From Rhizobium leguminosarum (GTDB taxonomy: Bacteria > Pseudomonadota > Alphaproteobacteria > Rhizobiales > Rhizobiaceae): a DNA stretch of 64,000 bases. The stretch covers positions 3,002,501 to 3,066,500 of the forward strand of contig NZ_JAGIOR010000001.1 in the NCBI RefSeq assembly GCF_017876795.1, written 5' to 3'. Shown here in pieces: positions 1-8,982 of this stretch; position 1 is the first letter of the stretch, and the number at the start of each line of letters is the position of its first letter. The notes under the pieces were generated by a model. It worked only from the letters and a program-made list of their open reading frames with translations. It ran no database searches and had not been told where the DNA came from. The position numbers and the translations under genes are program-made.

Positions 1-1157
1 AGCTTGCCCGCATGAGCCCCGATGTCGGCGCTTACATCGCCAACCGCTCGCCCGATAGCCCACAGTTCCAGGCGTTGAAGGCGGAACTCGCCAAGCTTCG
101 CGCCGCCGACGGCGGCAATGAGGAGCGAATCGTTGTTTCGCTCGATAAGCTGCTGAAGCCCGGCGAAAGCTCGCCCGAGATCGCCAATATCGTCAAGGCG
201 ATCGGCAAGCACGGTTCCGAAACGCTGAGGACCGATCACGCGGCAACGCTCGCCGCTTACGCAGGCAGCAGCGACTATTCGCCTGAGATCGTCTCACTGG
301 TCGAGGATTTCCAGAAGGAGCGCGGACTGAAGGCCGATGGCGTCATCGGCCAGGCGACGGTGCGCGCCATGACCGGCGGCGATACCAATGCCTCGAAGAT
401 CGACAAGCTCGTCGTCGCCATGGAACAGGCGCGCTGGCTGCCGGAAGATCTCGGTTCCCGTTACGTGATGATCAACCAGCCGGCGTTCATGGTCTATTAC
501 CACAATGGCGGCAAGGAACAGCTGTCGATGCGCGTCGTTGTCGGCGGCAAGAATAACCAGACCTATTTCTTCGACGACGAGATCGAGACGGTGGAGTTCA
601 ACCCTTTCTGGGGCGTGCCGCAGTCGATCATCATCAACGAGATGTTGCCGAAGCTGCGCTCGGATCCGAACTATCTCGACCAGCTCGGTTATGAGGTTGA
701 GGTGAACGGCCACGCCGTCGCCTCGTCGAGCGTCGACTGGTACGGCTCGACCGACAACGTCTCGGTGCGCCAGCCGCCGAGCAGCGACAATGCGCTTGGC
801 GAACTGAAGATCCTGTTCCCGAACAGCCACGCGATCTACATGCACGACACGCCGTCAAAGAGCTTCTTCAAGCGCGACATGCGGGCGCTGAGCCACGGCT
901 GCGTGCGCCTTGCCGATCCGCGCGCAATGGCGGCTGCCGTGCTCGGAACGACGGTCGACGACGTCGCCAAGCAGATCGCCACGGGGCAGAACCATGCGGT
1001 GAAGGTGCCGCAGAAGATTCCCGTTTACGTGTCCTATTTCACAGCCTGGCCGAACAAGGACGGCGTGGTGGAATATTTCGACGACGTTTATGGCCGCGAC
1101 GGCTATGTCGACAAGGCCTTTGACGCGACGAGCAAGGCGCGGGGCGCGCAGATCTGA
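1..1157 (+). CDS. L,D-transpeptidase (YkuD family), 5' end outside window
   Basis: The reading frame is open from the left edge, so the start codon and N-terminus (signal peptide) lie outside the window; 380-odd residues are visible. A peptidoglycan-binding type 1 domain is seen around residues 90-122 ([17 protein letters not shown] region, counting from the first visible Met at 12). It is followed by a YkuD catalytic domain whose catalytic motif SHGCVRL sits near residue 294 with the nucleophilic Cys. This architecture is that of the large YcbB/LdtD-type transpeptidases, which make 3-3 (mDap-mDap) cross-links in the periplasm. Rhizobiales rely heavily on such enzymes during unipolar growth. 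A strong terminator follows directly, so the gene ends its transcription unit. Confidence 0.9.
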   Translation, partial: LARMSPDVGAYIANRSPDSPQFQALKAELAKLRAADGGNEERIVVSLDKLLKPGESSPEIANIVKAIGKHGSETLRTDHAATLAAYAGSSDYSPEIVSLVEDFQKERGLKADGVIGQATVRAMTGGDTNASKIDKLVVAMEQARWLPEDLGSRYVMINQPAFMVYYHNGGKEQLSMRVVVGGKNNQTYFFDDEIETVEFNPFWGVPQSIIINEMLPKLRSDPNYLDQLGYEVEVNGHAVASSSVDWYGSTDNVSVRQPPSSDNALGELKILFPNSHAIYMHDTPSKSFFKRDMRALSHGCVRLADPRAMAAAVLGTTVDDVAKQIATGQNHAVKVPQKIPVYVSYFTAWPNKDGVVEYFDDVYGRDGYVDKAFDATSKARGAQI

Positions 1158-1182
1158 CGTCAGGGTTTATTGGATTATGGAG

Positions 1183-1214
1183 CGGGCGGTCTTCGGGCCG
1201 CCCGTTTTGTTTTG
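1183..1214 (+). terminator. Rho-independent terminator after the L,D-transpeptidase gene
   Basis: A 7-bp GC stem (CGGGCGG at 1183-1189 with CCGCCCG at 1198-1204) is followed by TTTTGTTTTG, 25 bp after the stop codon. Confidence 0.85.
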
Positions 1215-1318
1215 TGCGAGAAGTAGGGGAGTGTTGCGTTTGGCAGAGTGGCGCCACAAACTCGTCCCTCATTCCTCTGACAAGCACAGGAATGAGGGTG
1301 GAGGGATGGGTGACTGCC

Positions 1319-2029
1319 TCAGACCGCGACCTTTGCCGCATACTCCCGCAACAGCCTCTCCACCAGGTCCGGCGTCAGCTCATCGTAATGGGTGATGATG
1401 GCATCCGGATCGAGGCTCGAGACCGGCACATCCGAATAACCAAAGGGCACGGCGACCGACGGGACGCCGGCATTCCGGGCGACGGCGATGTCGTTGATGC
1501 TGTCGCCGATCATCACTGTGCGAGCAATGTCGCTGCCGGCGCGTTCGATGGTGCCGGTGAGGTGGCGGGCGTCGGGCTTGCGCACGGCGAAGGTGTCGCC
1601 GCCGGTGATGGCGTCGAAATAGCTGGTGAGTTCAAGCTTGTCGAGCAGGCCGAGCGCCAGGCTCTCCATCTTGTTGGTGCAGACGGCGAGGCGGTAACCG
1701 GCAGATTTAAGCCGATCCATCGCGGCGACCAGGCCGGGATAGGGCTCGGTGCGGCCGGGCATGTTGGTGGCATAATGGGCGACGAAACGCTCGACCAGGG
1801 GCGGCAGGGCTTCCTGAGTGAGCGGATGGCCGCGCAGCCGGCAGGCGCGTTCGATCATGACGCGGGCACCGTGGCCGACGAGATGGGTGAGGTCGTCATA
1901 GCTGACCGGTTCGAGGCGAATGGCCGCAATCGTATGGTTCAGGCTCTCAACCAGATCTGTATGGGTGTCGAGAAGGGTGCCGTCGAGATCGAAGACGACG
2001 AGCGCCGGGCGGACGGAGGAGGGGATCAA
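1319..2029 (-). CDS. gph: Phosphoglycolate phosphatase, HAD superfamily
   Basis: The 236-residue protein opens with the HAD motif [14 protein letters not shown] (Asp14 nucleophile, Asp16 acid/base) and has the C-terminal acidic motif [12 protein letters not shown] near residue 172. These match the Gph subfamily, which dephosphorylates 2-phosphoglycolate arising from oxidative DNA damage repair or photorespiration-type reactions. Length fits the family (220-240). The gene is divergent from rpiA, and the space between holds a short degenerate tandem repeat. Other HAD phosphatases such as pyrophosphatase PpaX look similar, so substrate is assigned by family resemblance only. Confidence 0.88.
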   Translation of the reverse strand: MIPSSVRPALVVFDLDGTLLDTHTDLVESLNHTIAAIRLEPVSYDDLTHLVGHGARVMIERACRLRGHPLTQEALPPLVERFVAHYATNMPGRTEPYPGLVAAMDRLKSAGYRLAVCTNKMESLALGLLDKLELTSYFDAITGGDTFAVRKPDARHLTGTIERAGSDIARTVMIGDSINDIAVARNAGVPSVAVPFGYSDVPVSSLDPDAIITHYDELTPDLVERLLREYAAKVAV

Positions 2030-2047
2030 GGGCTTGCCTCTTTAAGC

Positions 2048-2142
2048 GATGGGTCGTCCTTTGAGGTGACAAGCCGCCTCTTGGGAACGACGGATCATCC
2101 TCGGGGAACAACGGATCGTCCTCAGGGACGATGGATCGCCTC
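2048..2142. repeat. Degenerate 21-bp tandem repeat between gph and rpiA
   Basis: Three adjoining units are visible: GGGAACGACGGATCATCCTC at 2083, GGGAACAACGGATCGTCCTC at 2104 and a diverged GGGACGATGGATCGCCTC at 2125. A fainter fourth unit (GATGGGTCGTCC) lies at 2048. The spacing is 21 bp, about two helical turns. No function can be read from the sequence. Confidence 0.6.
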
Positions 2143-2305
2143 TGAGGTAGGCGATCACGCAGTGGAAAGCAACGTCGGGATGCTGGCCGGGAAGGCCACA
2201 GGCATTTGTTTCGGCTTTTCATTTTCCGTGATGATTTTGACTTTCGTTTGCCAGGCGAGCCGTGTAAACAGCACATCCAACGCAATAATTCGGAGCTGGC
2301 GGCGC

Positions 2306-3004
2306 ATGGATGCCCGCGAAATGAAGATCAAGGCCGCCGCGGCCGCACTCGCCCATGTCGAAGACGGAATGCGCCTCGGCATCGGCACTGGCAGCACGGC
2401 GGAAGAATTCGTTCGTCTGCTGGCGGAGAAGGTCGCGGGCGGCTTCAGGGTCGAAGGCGTTCCGACGTCTGAAAGAACGGCGCGGCTTTGCGTCGAACTC
2501 GGCGTGCCGCTGAAGTCGCTCGATGAACTGCCGGCACTCGATCTGACGATCGACGGCGCCGACGAGGTCGATCCGGCGCTCAGATTGATCAAGGGCGGCG
2601 GCGGCGCGCTGCTGCGCGAAAAGATCGTTGCGGCCGCCTCCGAACGAATGATCGTCATTGCCGACGAGAGCAAGCTGGTCGACATGCTCGGCGCCTACGC
2701 GCTGCCGATCGAGGTCAATCCGTTTGGGCTGGTCTCGACACGGATCGCGATCGAGAAGGTCGCAGCCCGGCTCGGCCTTTCCGGCGAACTCAGCCTGCGC
2801 CAATCCGGTGACGGAGAGTTTACCACGGATGGCGGTCATCACATTATCGATGCATCTTTTGGCCGCATTCCTGATGCAGAGGCGCTTTCGAGCGAGCTGA
2901 ATTCCATACCCGGCGTCGTCGAACACGGGCTCTTTATCAATATGGCGGCACTTGCGATCATTGCCGGTCCTGCGGGTGCACGCACGCTGCAGGCAAACAG
3001 ATAA
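2306..3004 (+). CDS. rpiA: Ribose-5-phosphate isomerase A
   Basis: This 232-residue enzyme interconverts ribose 5-phosphate and ribulose 5-phosphate in the pentose phosphate pathway. Visible signatures are the phosphate-binding loop GTGST at residues 27-31, the catalytic DGADEVDP motif near residue 86 and the [11 protein letters not shown] loop just after it. The open frame extends far upstream, but homology begins at the ATG at 2306 and the upstream part is antisense to gph, so that ATG is chosen. A DUF2059 gene follows after 15 bp in the same direction and is probably cotranscribed. Confidence 0.95.
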   Translation: MDAREMKIKAAAAALAHVEDGMRLGIGTGSTAEEFVRLLAEKVAGGFRVEGVPTSERTARLCVELGVPLKSLDELPALDLTIDGADEVDPALRLIKGGGGALLREKIVAAASERMIVIADESKLVDMLGAYALPIEVNPFGLVSTRIAIEKVAARLGLSGELSLRQSGDGEFTTDGGHHIIDASFGRIPDAEALSSELNSIPGVVEHGLFINMAALAIIAGPAGARTLQANR

Positions 3005-3019
3005 CAGGAGCATACACTC

Positions 3020-3589
3020 ATGATGAACATTGCGGGTCTTGGCCGTTTTGCCGCTGCGACCATCGTTCTTTCCGGGCTTGCCTTCGGCTCCGCCGTCAAG
3101 GCGCAGGAGGTCTCCGAGGAGCAGCTGAAGGCGTCTCGCGCGGCGATCGACGCCATCGGCGCCACCGCCCAGTTCGACAACATCCTGCCCGGTCTTGCCG
3201 AGCGCCTGAAGGCCGGTCTGATCCAGGATTCGCCGAACTACCAGGACATCATTTCGTCGACGGTCGACGCGCAGGCGCTGGCGCTGGCGCCGCGCCGCGG
3301 CGACCTGGAGAAGGAGGCTGCACTCACCTATGCCAAGACCTTCACCGCCGACGAGCTGAAGGCGATCGCCGACTTCTATAATTCCGACGTCGGCAAGAAG
3401 CTGCTGCGCGACGGCCCGGTTGCCTCGCGCGAGACGGCGAAGGCTGCCGACATCTGGGCGCAGGGCATTTCCCGCGACCTGGAAAAGCAGAGCAATGCCG
3501 AGCTGTCCAAGGTGATCAAGGCGCCGCCGCCGGCAACCGAAAGCCCGGTTGCTCCAGCTGCCGCTCCCGCTCCGGCTACTCCGCAGTAA
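3020..3589 (+). CDS. DUF2059 exported protein
   Basis: The 189-residue protein has an N-terminal signal peptide (hydrophobic stretch to about residue 27, cleavage likely after VKA) and a central DUF2059 domain with the typical [20 protein letters not shown] block followed by a GKKLL segment. The C-terminus is an Ala/Pro-rich low-complexity tail ([14 protein letters not shown]). DUF2059 proteins are periplasmic and their function is unknown. It lies 15 bp behind rpiA with an AGGAG ribosome-binding site and ends 20 bp before a strong terminator, so rpiA and this gene form the likely unit. Confidence 0.85.
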   Translation: MMNIAGLGRFAAATIVLSGLAFGSAVKAQEVSEEQLKASRAAIDAIGATAQFDNILPGLAERLKAGLIQDSPNYQDIISSTVDAQALALAPRRGDLEKEAALTYAKTFTADELKAIADFYNSDVGKKLLRDGPVASRETAKAADIWAQGISRDLEKQSNAELSKVIKAPPPATESPVAPAAAPAPATPQ

Positions 3590-3608
3590 GGCCTCCACAT
3601 CAAATTGC

Positions 3609-3637
3609 AAAAGCCCGGCATTGTCCGGGCTTTTTTG
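3609..3637 (+). terminator. Rho-independent terminator after rpiA-DUF2059
   Basis: The stem AAGCCCGG (3611-3618) pairs with CCGGGCTT (3625-3632) across a 6-nt loop and is followed by a T6 run. Confidence 0.9.
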
Positions 3638-3684
3638 TTATGATGTGGCAAATGCCGCCGGCGAGGCTTCAGGTGACTACAGAT

Positions 3685-3969
3685 ATGCCCGATCGTTACA
3701 ACGCTGTCCGAGTGCGGATATCAGGCAAGGTCCAGGGTGTCGGCTTTCGAATGTGGACGCGCGATGAGGCGGTACGGCTCGGGTTGACGGGCTGGGTTCG
3801 CAATGAAAGGGACGGAGCCGTCGTCGCTTTGATCGCAGGATCCGATACGGCCATCTCGACAATGATCGAACGTTTCAGCCGCGGGCCTGCGGGGTCGTCG
3901 GTTGCGGGCGTCGAGACGGAAGCAGCCCAGCTTGAGAAAATGCCGACGGATTTCGGCATCACCCGCTGA
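3685..3969 (+). CDS. acyP: Acylphosphatase
   Basis: A 94-residue cytosolic enzyme that hydrolyses the carboxyl-phosphate bond of acylphosphates. The family signature [11 protein letters not shown] (residues 14-24) carries the catalytic Arg22, and GWVRN supplies the catalytic Asn40. The frame is open to 3640, but the ATG at 3685 gives the usual acylphosphatase length and start ([14 protein letters not shown]). The gene stands alone just behind the rpiA terminator. Confidence 0.92.
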   Translation: MPDRYNAVRVRISGKVQGVGFRMWTRDEAVRLGLTGWVRNERDGAVVALIAGSDTAISTMIERFSRGPAGSSVAGVETEAAQLEKMPTDFGITR

Positions 3970-4009
3970 CAGCAGCCATTACCATGCATCGGACATGCGC
4001 CGGAGCTAG

Positions 4010-4070
4010 CTCTTTGCTTTTATGCATGTCGTTCCCATAGGACCGCTGCACCCTTCCTGATGACATGCAT
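4010..4070. repeat. RIME-like intergenic mosaic element, partial copy
   Basis: The block holds GCATGTCGTT (4024) and its inverted partner GACATGC (4062-4068) around the conserved core ACCGCTGCACNCTTCCTGA. The same core and arms occur at 7318-7392 and 11561-11612. Here the first palindrome of the element is degraded. The repeat abuts the stop codon of the minus-strand gene at 4070. Confidence 0.65.
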
Positions 4071-4282
4071 CAGACGTTCGGGTTCTTTGCAAGTTGCCAC
4101 ACACCTTCCTCATCCGGCTCCACGCGCTTGTTGCCGCGATAGAAGATCGGCAGTCTCGTCTTCTTGTCGATCGAAAAGCGGCTCGGCGTGTATTTTTCGT
4201 CCTCGTGACCCTCAATCGCGAGGCCGAGCGCTTCCTTGAATTTGCCAGCCTTGCACAGGTTGGCGAAGAGAGTTTGATCCAT
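4070..4282 (-). CDS. Small conserved hypothetical protein, 70 aa
   Basis: A short soluble protein beginning MDQTLFANLCKAGKF, preceded by a GGAG motif six bases upstream of the ATG at 4282; an earlier ATG at 4297 is also possible (75 aa). It is charged, contains one Cys and no membrane segment, and I recognise no domain. Codon use resembles its neighbours, and the long open frame with a good ribosome-binding site supports a real gene. It is divergent from gor. Confidence 0.6.
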   Translation of the reverse strand: MDQTLFANLCKAGKFKEALGLAIEGHEDEKYTPSRFSIDKKTRLPIFYRGNKRVEPDEEGVWQLAKNPNV

Positions 4283-4465
4283 CTTTTGCTCCGGCATCGT
4301 TTTCCATCCCCTGAATTGCCCTGCCAGCCTCAGGCGACCGGGTCAACCGTTTGCCGGGAAGATTCGGCGATGGAGAACGGATGAAGCAGAAGCGGGCTTT
4401 TGTTTTCAGGGCGATCGCCCCTATATCAGCAACATCCTTCGTGCGATTCCCTTCCGGAGCTCTTC

Positions 4466-5851
4466 ATGTCTTCTTACGATTACGACCTCTTCGTCATTGG
4501 CGGCGGTTCCGGAGGCGTGCGTGGCGCGCGTGTCGCCGCCTCGCTTGGCAAAAAGGTGGCGATCGCCGAGGAGTACCGCTATGGCGGTACATGCGTCATC
4601 CGCGGCTGCGTGCCGAAGAAGCTCTTCGTCTATGCCTCGCAGTTCCACGAGCATTTCGAGGATGCGGCGGGTTTCGGCTGGACGGTCGGCGAAAGCAGCT
4701 TCGACTGGAAGAAGCTGGTAGCGGCCAAGGATGCCGAGATCGCCCGGCTGGAAGGCCTCTATAAGAAGGGGCTCGCCGGCGCCAATGCCGAGATCCTCGA
4801 AACGCGCGCCGAACTCGTCGATGCTCATACGGTGCAGCTCACGAAGACGGGTCAGACGGTGACGGCAAAGACAATCGTGATCGCCACCGGCGGACGGCCG
4901 AACCCGCATGCAGCCCTTCCCGGCCATGAATTATGCATTTCCTCTAACGAGGCCTTTCATCTCGAAGAGCTGCCGAAATCGATCGTGATATCAGGCGGCG
5001 GCTATATCGCCGTCGAGTTTGCCAATATCTTCCATGGCCTCGGCGTCGAGACGACACTGATCTATCGCGGCGCCGAGATCCTGTCGCGCTTCGACGAGGA
5101 TCTGAGGCGCGGGCTGCACGAGGCGATGGTCGCCAAGGGCATCCGCATCCTCTGCCACGACACGCTGCAAAAGGTTTCGAAGGGCGATGACGGCCTCGTT
5201 CTGGAAACGCTGAACAGCGGCACGCTGCAGGCCGGCGTTGTCATGCTGGCGCTTGGGCGCGACCCGAACACCGAAGGTCTCGGCCTCGAGGCTGCCGGCG
5301 TCGCTGTCGATGAGCGTGGCGCCATTATCGTCGACGATTATTCCCGCACCAATGTTGAAAACATCTATGCGCTCGGCGATGTCACCAACCGGGTACAGCT
5401 GACCCCGGTGGCGATCCACGAGGCGATGTGCTTCATCGAAACCGAATACAAGAACAATCCGACCCGGCCGGATTACGAGCTGATCCCGACCGCCGTCTTC
5501 TCGCAGCCGGAGATCGGCACCGTCGGGCTCTCGGAAGAGGAGGCGGGGAAGCGTTACGGCGAGCTCGAAGTCTACCGCGCCCAGTTCCGGCCGCTGAAGG
5601 CCACGCTGTCCGGCCGGGCCGAGCGGATGATCATGAAGCTGATCGTCGATGCCGCGAGCCGCAAGGTGGTAGGCGCCCATATTCTCGGCCACGATGCCGG
5701 CGAAATGGCGCAGCTGCTCGGCATCACGCTCAAGGCCGGCTGCACCAAGGACGATTTCGACCGGACGATGGCGCTGCATCCGACGGCGGCCGAAGAGCTT
5801 GTCACCATGTATGCGCCGACCTATCGGATCCGAGACGGCAAAAGAGTTTAA
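4466..5851 (+). CDS. gor: Glutathione-disulfide reductase
   Basis: The 461-residue flavoenzyme reduces oxidised glutathione with NADPH. It shows the FAD-binding GGGSGG motif at residues 12-17, the redox-active disulfide C43VIRGC48, a second nucleotide-binding motif (ISGGGYIAVEFA), the second FAD motif (YALGDVTN) and the C-terminal HPTAAEE motif with the active-site His. Length and motif order are those of glutathione reductase rather than lipoamide dehydrogenase (which has GGTCLNVGC). The ATG at 4466 is chosen because homology starts there. It is convergent with the Tad-like gene, 12 bp away. Confidence 0.95.
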   Translation: MSSYDYDLFVIGGGSGGVRGARVAASLGKKVAIAEEYRYGGTCVIRGCVPKKLFVYASQFHEHFEDAAGFGWTVGESSFDWKKLVAAKDAEIARLEGLYKKGLAGANAEILETRAELVDAHTVQLTKTGQTVTAKTIVIATGGRPNPHAALPGHELCISSNEAFHLEELPKSIVISGGGYIAVEFANIFHGLGVETTLIYRGAEILSRFDEDLRRGLHEAMVAKGIRILCHDTLQKVSKGDDGLVLETLNSGTLQAGVVMLALGRDPNTEGLGLEAAGVAVDERGAIIVDDYSRTNVENIYALGDVTNRVQLTPVAIHEAMCFIETEYKNNPTRPDYELIPTAVFSQPEIGTVGLSEEEAGKRYGELEVYRAQFRPLKATLSGRAERMIMKLIVDAASRKVVGAHILGHDAGEMAQLLGITLKAGCTKDDFDRTMALHPTAAEELVTMYAPTYRIRDGKRV

Positions 5852-5863
5852 GCAGCGACGTCC

Positions 5864-7153
5864 TCAGCTGGTGATGCGCGGCGCGCGGATGACCTTGAGG
5901 AAGAGCGCCTTCATCGCATCGGCGATACCGTCGGTCGGCGTCACCTCGAAATAGAGGCCCGGCGAGGCGCATGCCTGCATTTTCGTCGGGATTTCGCTCT
6001 GGAAGGGCTTGATCCACGTATTGTACCAGTTGTTTTTCGGCAACGGCAGATAAGTGGTGTAGAGCACCGCGATCCTGATGCCCTTATCCTTCAGCGGCTG
6101 GCAGAAGGACGTGTCGATCGGCTCCTGGCAGCGGTCGCCGGTCAGTTTCTTGGTGCAACCTTTCGGCTTTGCACTGTCGCCGACGCCGTCCGAGACGAAG
6201 AACAGGATCTTCTGCGGCGTCGTAGCGGTGCTGCCGTCGCCGGGGGTGGTGATGATGGTTTTCATCTGTGTCAGCGCGTTGTCGAAGCTCGTCTGCTGGT
6301 CGTTGTTATAACCCTGCTTCGGGATGGTCATCAGGTCGACGGCGTCGGTATAGCTGCGCACCTTGTCGAGATCGGTCGTCGGGTCGGATATGGTGGTCAG
6401 ATTGGCATCCTCGGCCTTGGTGCCGAAGGTATAGACGCCCATGCGGAACTGATTGTCGGATACACGCGTCGACTTTGCGGTCAGCGTCAACTCCTTGGTC
6501 GCCTGGCGCACGACGTCGATGCGCATGCTGACGCCGAGCTTTTTGGCGAGATTGTAGTAATTGTTCTTGTTTTCCATTTCGTGGCACGCGAAGGCGCAGG
6601 TATCGCTGGTGTTCTTTTCCATCGTTGCGACGTCGGTCGCGGTGGCGCCGACGCCCATCGAAGGAGTGTTGTCGAGCAGGATGTAGAAATCCATGAAGGA
6701 GGCGGTCTGATATTCGGCCGTTGCCGTGCCCGAGATCGTGATCGAATCCTTCCCCAGAACACGCATAAAGGTCGTAGGTACGGTCGCGCTGAAAGAGACT
6801 TGCGAGTTCAGTTTGTTGGCGGCTTTGGTGACGTCGATGCCGAGATCGACCTGAACGTCGGCCAACTCCCCGGACATCTGAGACATGAAGATGCTGCGGG
6901 CATCGGTCTTGCCGAGCGGGATCGTGCCGTTGCTGCTCATCGTCATCGCGGCTGCCACCGCGCCGGATTTTTCGGCAATCGAACCGACGGCGGCGGCATC
7001 GGCTGCCGCGTAAAGCTGCGTCCTCAGGCTGAGCGCGTGGCCGAAATCCACCGCCATGCCTGCCGTGCCGAGGAGCGGCACCATCAGCAACGCCGTCATG
7101 ATGCCAAAATTGCCCGAACGATCCGATATGAAGCCGAGCGGAAGGATCGCCAT
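5864..7153 (-). CDS. Tad-like/TadG-type protein with von Willebrand A-like domain
   Basis: The 429-residue protein begins with a short basic segment, then a TadE/TadG-like hydrophobic stretch (FGIMTALLMVPLLGTAGMAVDFGHA) followed by a helix rich in Ala. From about residue 155 a von Willebrand A-like fold starts with DFYILLDNTPSM, a variant of the DxSxS metal-binding motif. Such proteins are putative Flp pilus assembly or secreted surface proteins in Rhizobiales. No other tad genes are nearby, so it is an orphan copy. Cysteines in the middle (DTCAFACHEME) and towards the C-terminus (KGCTKKLTGDRC) may form disulfides. Confidence 0.8.
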   Translation of the reverse strand: MAILPLGFISDRSGNFGIMTALLMVPLLGTAGMAVDFGHALSLRTQLYAAADAAAVGSIAEKSGAVAAAMTMSSNGTIPLGKTDARSIFMSQMSGELADVQVDLGIDVTKAANKLNSQVSFSATVPTTFMRVLGKDSITISGTATAEYQTASFMDFYILLDNTPSMGVGATATDVATMEKNTSDTCAFACHEMENKNNYYNLAKKLGVSMRIDVVRQATKELTLTAKSTRVSDNQFRMGVYTFGTKAEDANLTTISDPTTDLDKVRSYTDAVDLMTIPKQGYNNDQQTSFDNALTQMKTIITTPGDGSTATTPQKILFFVSDGVGDSAKPKGCTKKLTGDRCQEPIDTSFCQPLKDKGIRIAVLYTTYLPLPKNNWYNTWIKPFQSEIPTKMQACASPGLYFEVTPTDGIADAMKALFLKVIRAPRITS

Positions 7154-7265
7154 GCCATGTCCCCAATGTTGAAATCATCCGTGGTTCTACATTGGAAGTC
7201 TAAAATATCGGGAAATTGACATGGTATATGCTGGTTTAACGATGGAATCGGGGATTTTTGCCACC

Positions 7266-7392
7266 TAAAGCGCGTTGCGATCTTTCAGCCTCGCCCCTCG
7301 CGCTTTAGGCCTTTGTTTTTACGCATGTCGTTGCGGCAAAAGCGCTTCGCGCTTTGCCTGGGAAAACCGCTGCACACTTTTGCGCGACATGC
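7266..7392. repeat. RIME-like intergenic mosaic element
   Basis: The 383-bp gap between the Tad-like gene and the DAHP synthase gene contains two consecutive palindromes. The first is TAAAGCGCG (7266-7274) with CGCGCTTTA (7299-7307). The second is GCATGTC (7323-7329) with GACATGC (7386-7392), enclosing AACCGCTGCACACTTTT. Two large palindromes in one ~100-bp unit is the published layout of RIME1 in Rhizobium; assignment is by that layout and by the copies at 4010 and 11511. An extra AGCGCTTCGCGCTT hairpin lies inside this copy. Confidence 0.7.
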
Positions 7393-7536
7393 TTGGACGC
7401 GAGCTCTGGCCGATGGCGCCGGTGCGGCATTCGAGCTTTGGGCGATTGGTCTTTGCAAGCCCGATCTAAAGGTCTATAAGCCGCCGCAATCAAAGATACG
7501 GGCATCCCAGGGATGGGTGTGAGTGAGGTGAGTGAG

Positions 7537-8910
7537 ATGGCAGAGAACTGGACCCCGAGCAGCTGGCGGCAAAAACCGATCCTGCAGGTTCCCGATTATC
7601 CCGACGCAGCCGCTTTGGCTGCAACGGAAGCTCAGCTCGCCAGCTATCCGCCCCTCGTCTTCGCCGGCGAAGCGCGCCGTCTGAAGAAGCACCTCGCCAA
7701 TGTCGCCGAAGGCAATGGTTTCCTGCTGCAGGGCGGAGACTGTGCCGAGAGCTTCGCCGAACACGGCGCCGACAATATCCGCGACTTTTTCCGCGCCTTC
7801 CTGCAGATGGCGATCGTGCTGACTTTTGGCGCGCAGCTGCCGGTGGTCAAGGTCGGCCGTATTGCCGGCCAGTTCGCTAAGCCGCGTTCGTCGAATGTCG
7901 AGAAGCAGGGCGACGTGACGCTGCCCGCTTATCGCGGCGACATCATCAACGGCATTGAGTTCACCGAGGAGTCGCGCATTCCGAACCCGGAACGTCAGGC
8001 GATGGCCTACCGGCAGTCGGCCGCGACGCTGAACCTTTTGCGCGCGTTCGCGATGGGCGGTTACGCCAATCTCGAAAACGTTCATCAGTGGATGCTCGGC
8101 TTCGTCAAGGACAGCCCGCAGGGCGAGCGCTACCGCAAGCTTGCCGACCGCATCAGCGAAACCATGGATTTCATGAAGGCGATCGGCATCACCTCGGAAA
8201 ATCAGCCGAGCCTGCGCGAGACCGATTTCTTCACCAGCCATGAGGCACTGCTGCTCGGCTACGAAGAGGCGCTGACCCGCGTCGATTCCACCTCTGGCGA
8301 CTGGTATGCCACCTCAGGCCACATGATCTGGATCGGCGACCGTACGCGCCAGGTCGACCATGCGCATGTCGAATACTGCCGCGGCATCAAGAACCCGATC
8401 GGCCTGAAATGCGGCCCCTCGCTGCAGGCCGACGATCTGCTGCAGCTGATCGACATCCTGAACCCGGCCAACGAAGCCGGGCGCCTGACGCTGATCTGCC
8501 GCTTCGGCCACGAGAAGGTCGCAGAGAACCTGCCGCGCCTCATTCGCGCCGTCGAGCGTGAAGGCCGCAAGGTCGTCTGGTCCTGCGACCCGATGCACGG
8601 CAATACGATTACGCTCAACAACTACAAGACCCGTCCCTTCGAGCGGATCCTGTCGGAAGTCGAAAGCTTCTTCCAGATCCACCGCGCCGAAGGCACGCAT
8701 CCCGGCGGCATCCATATCGAGATGACCGGCAAGGACGTGACGGAATGCACCGGCGGCGCCCGCGCCGTTACCGCCGACGACCTGCAGGATCGCTACCACA
8801 CGCATTGCGACCCGCGCCTCAACTCCGACCAGGCACTTGAGCTCGCCTTCCTGCTTGCCGAGCGCATGAAGGGCGGCCGCGACGAGAAGCGCATGGTCGT
8901 CAACGGCTGA
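7537..8910 (+). CDS. 3-deoxy-7-phosphoheptulonate synthase, class II
   Basis: First enzyme of the shikimate pathway, condensing phosphoenolpyruvate with erythrose 4-phosphate. The 457-residue protein is of the plant-like class II (AroA-II) type. It has the [11 protein letters not shown] motif (metal-binding Cys), the [10 protein letters not shown] motif and the [17 protein letters not shown] motif carrying metal ligands. The ATG at 7537 ([10 protein letters not shown]) is chosen as start; an in-frame ATG at 7513 exists. The gene is monocistronic and ends at a strong terminator. A second, unrelated class I isozyme is encoded at 14865-15926. Confidence 0.95.
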   Translation: MAENWTPSSWRQKPILQVPDYPDAAALAATEAQLASYPPLVFAGEARRLKKHLANVAEGNGFLLQGGDCAESFAEHGADNIRDFFRAFLQMAIVLTFGAQLPVVKVGRIAGQFAKPRSSNVEKQGDVTLPAYRGDIINGIEFTEESRIPNPERQAMAYRQSAATLNLLRAFAMGGYANLENVHQWMLGFVKDSPQGERYRKLADRISETMDFMKAIGITSENQPSLRETDFFTSHEALLLGYEEALTRVDSTSGDWYATSGHMIWIGDRTRQVDHAHVEYCRGIKNPIGLKCGPSLQADDLLQLIDILNPANEAGRLTLICRFGHEKVAENLPRLIRAVEREGRKVVWSCDPMHGNTITLNNYKTRPFERILSEVESFFQIHRAEGTHPGGIHIEMTGKDVTECTGGARAVTADDLQDRYHTHCDPRLNSDQALELAFLLAERMKGGRDEKRMVVNG

Positions 8911-8932
8911 TAGCAGCCCCAGACGGATGCGG

Positions 8933-8961
8933 AAAAACCCGGCTTGGTGCCGGGTTTTTTT
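8933..8961 (+). terminator. Rho-independent terminator after class II DAHP synthase
   Basis: AAAAACCCGGC pairs with GCCGGGTTTTT across a 5-nt loop and continues into a T7 run. Confidence 0.9.
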
Positions 8962-8982
8962 GTCTCAGGATGGAGCAGGCGC

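Noticed and set aside
2219..3610. Long minus-strand frame of 463 codons antisense to rpiA and the DUF2059 gene
   Set aside because: It mirrors two well-identified genes, has no family features and an Arg-rich composition typical of antisense frames in GC-rich DNA.
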